Of a stretch of DNA of 5,672 nucleotides, positions 5,334-5,672 are shown piece by piece (positions within the stretch are counted from its first letter, which is position 1; each line of letters begins with the position of its first letter). The translations under genes were made by a program, and so were the position numbers. This DNA is from Hydrogenophaga sp. (lineage in GTDB: Bacteria; Pseudomonadota; Gammaproteobacteria; Burkholderiales; Burkholderiaceae_C): the NCBI GenBank assembly GCA_018335615.1, contig JAGXRS010000396.1, positions 1-5,672 of the forward strand, in the 5' to 3' direction. Under the pieces are notes generated by a model. The model was not told the DNA's origin and did no database searches. It worked only from the letters and a program-made list of their open reading frames with translations.

Positions 5334-5672
5334 CAGGCGGCTTGTTTGAAGCCACCGGCCCGGGTGGCGACGGGTTGGATCTTCACGATCTTGGACACGT
5401 AAATGCCGGGTGTGACGATGCTCTCCGGGTCCAGCTGGCCCAGCTCCGCGATGTCATGCACGGTGGCAATGGTGCGCTTGGCGGCAGTGGCCATGACGGG
5501 GCCGAAGTTGCGTGCGGCCTTGCGGTACGTCAGGTTGCCCCAGCGGTCACCGACCTCGGCTTTGACAAGCGCCACATCGCCGTGAATGGGGTACTCCAGC
5601 ACGTAATCCCTGCCTTGGATGCGGCGGGTTTCTTTTGCGGTGCCATCGCCATTCAACGCCAGTTGGGTGCCA
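5333..5672 (-). CDS. pcaI: 3-oxoacid CoA-transferase subunit A, probably PcaI (C-terminal 113 codons; 5' end outside the window)
   Basis: The frame is open to the window edge, so this is the C-terminal half of an alpha subunit that is normally about 220-235 residues. The visible part reads GTQLALNGDGTAKETRRIQG, then DYVLEYPIHGDVALVKAEVG, DRWGNLTYRKAARNFGPVMA and DPESIVTPGIYVSKIVKI. All of these are characteristic of the CoA-transferase subunit A family (PcaI/ScoA/AtoD). The TTG at 5656 is not a start; the coding sequence continues rightward past it. With PcaJ it would activate 3-oxoadipate to 3-oxoadipyl-CoA using succinyl-CoA. The operon promoter lies to the right of the window. The tail after VKI (QPVATRAGGFKQAA) resembles a variable C-terminus. 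Subunit identity is firm; substrate is inferred from the pcaF fragment downstream. Confidence 0.92.
   Translation of the reverse strand, partial: GTQLALNGDGTAKETRRIQGRDYVLEYPIHGDVALVKAEVGDRWGNLTYRKAARNFGPVMATAAKRTIATVHDIAELGQLDPESIVTPGIYVSKIVKIQPVATRAGGFKQAA

Noticed and set aside
4684..5349. Open frame on the + strand (221 codons) antisense to pcaJ
   Set aside because: pcaJ on the opposite strand is unambiguous by motif and length, and the + frame has no recognisable content.

Overview
The window looks like a chromosomal piece of a high-GC betaproteobacterium, most likely Burkholderiales and probably Comamonadaceae. This rests on GC-rich codon use in the left two thirds (about 77% GC in a 60-base line I counted at 2401-2460), a TAGAAT-type -10 box, and protein sequences typical of that group. 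The genus is not determinable from what I can see.

Left block (2-3628, + strand): two abutting genes encode a circularly permuted ATP-grasp protein fused to an alpha-E domain, then a transglutaminase-like cysteine peptidase/transpeptidase. The stop of the first is followed directly by the ATG of the second, so they form a tight operon. Comparative genomics predicts that this family set makes or remodels a small peptide or peptide tag, but its substrate is unknown. The start of the first gene is uncertain because the window begins one base before its first possible start.

Middle (3629-4244, + strand): a short intergenic region with a possible hairpin and a -10-like box precedes a monocistronic RidA/YjgF-family gene of 156 codons with a good ribosome binding site.

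Right block (4245-5672): a 230-base stretch of lower GC (about 57-58% over 4321-4440) with no recognisable gene separates ridA-like from a minus-strand operon of beta-ketoadipate pathway genes. Read on the minus strand the order is pcaI (C-terminal part only, cut by the window edge), pcaJ (complete), then pcaF. PcaI and PcaJ are the two subunits of a 3-oxoacid CoA-transferase, probably succinyl-CoA:3-oxoadipate. The thiolase gene pcaF is broken: only the first 56 codons resemble 3-oxoadipyl-CoA thiolase. The frame then runs 18 codons into unrelated sequence and stops, with all catalytic residues lost. This breakpoint near 4474/4475, next to an unexplained low-GC segment, is the most unusual thing in the window. 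It implies a deletion, insertion or inversion junction (or, less interestingly, an assembly join).

I see no tRNA, rRNA, CRISPR array, complete insertion sequence or phage gene. No wholly new system is evident; the least characterised one is the ATP-grasp/alpha-E/transglutaminase pair.
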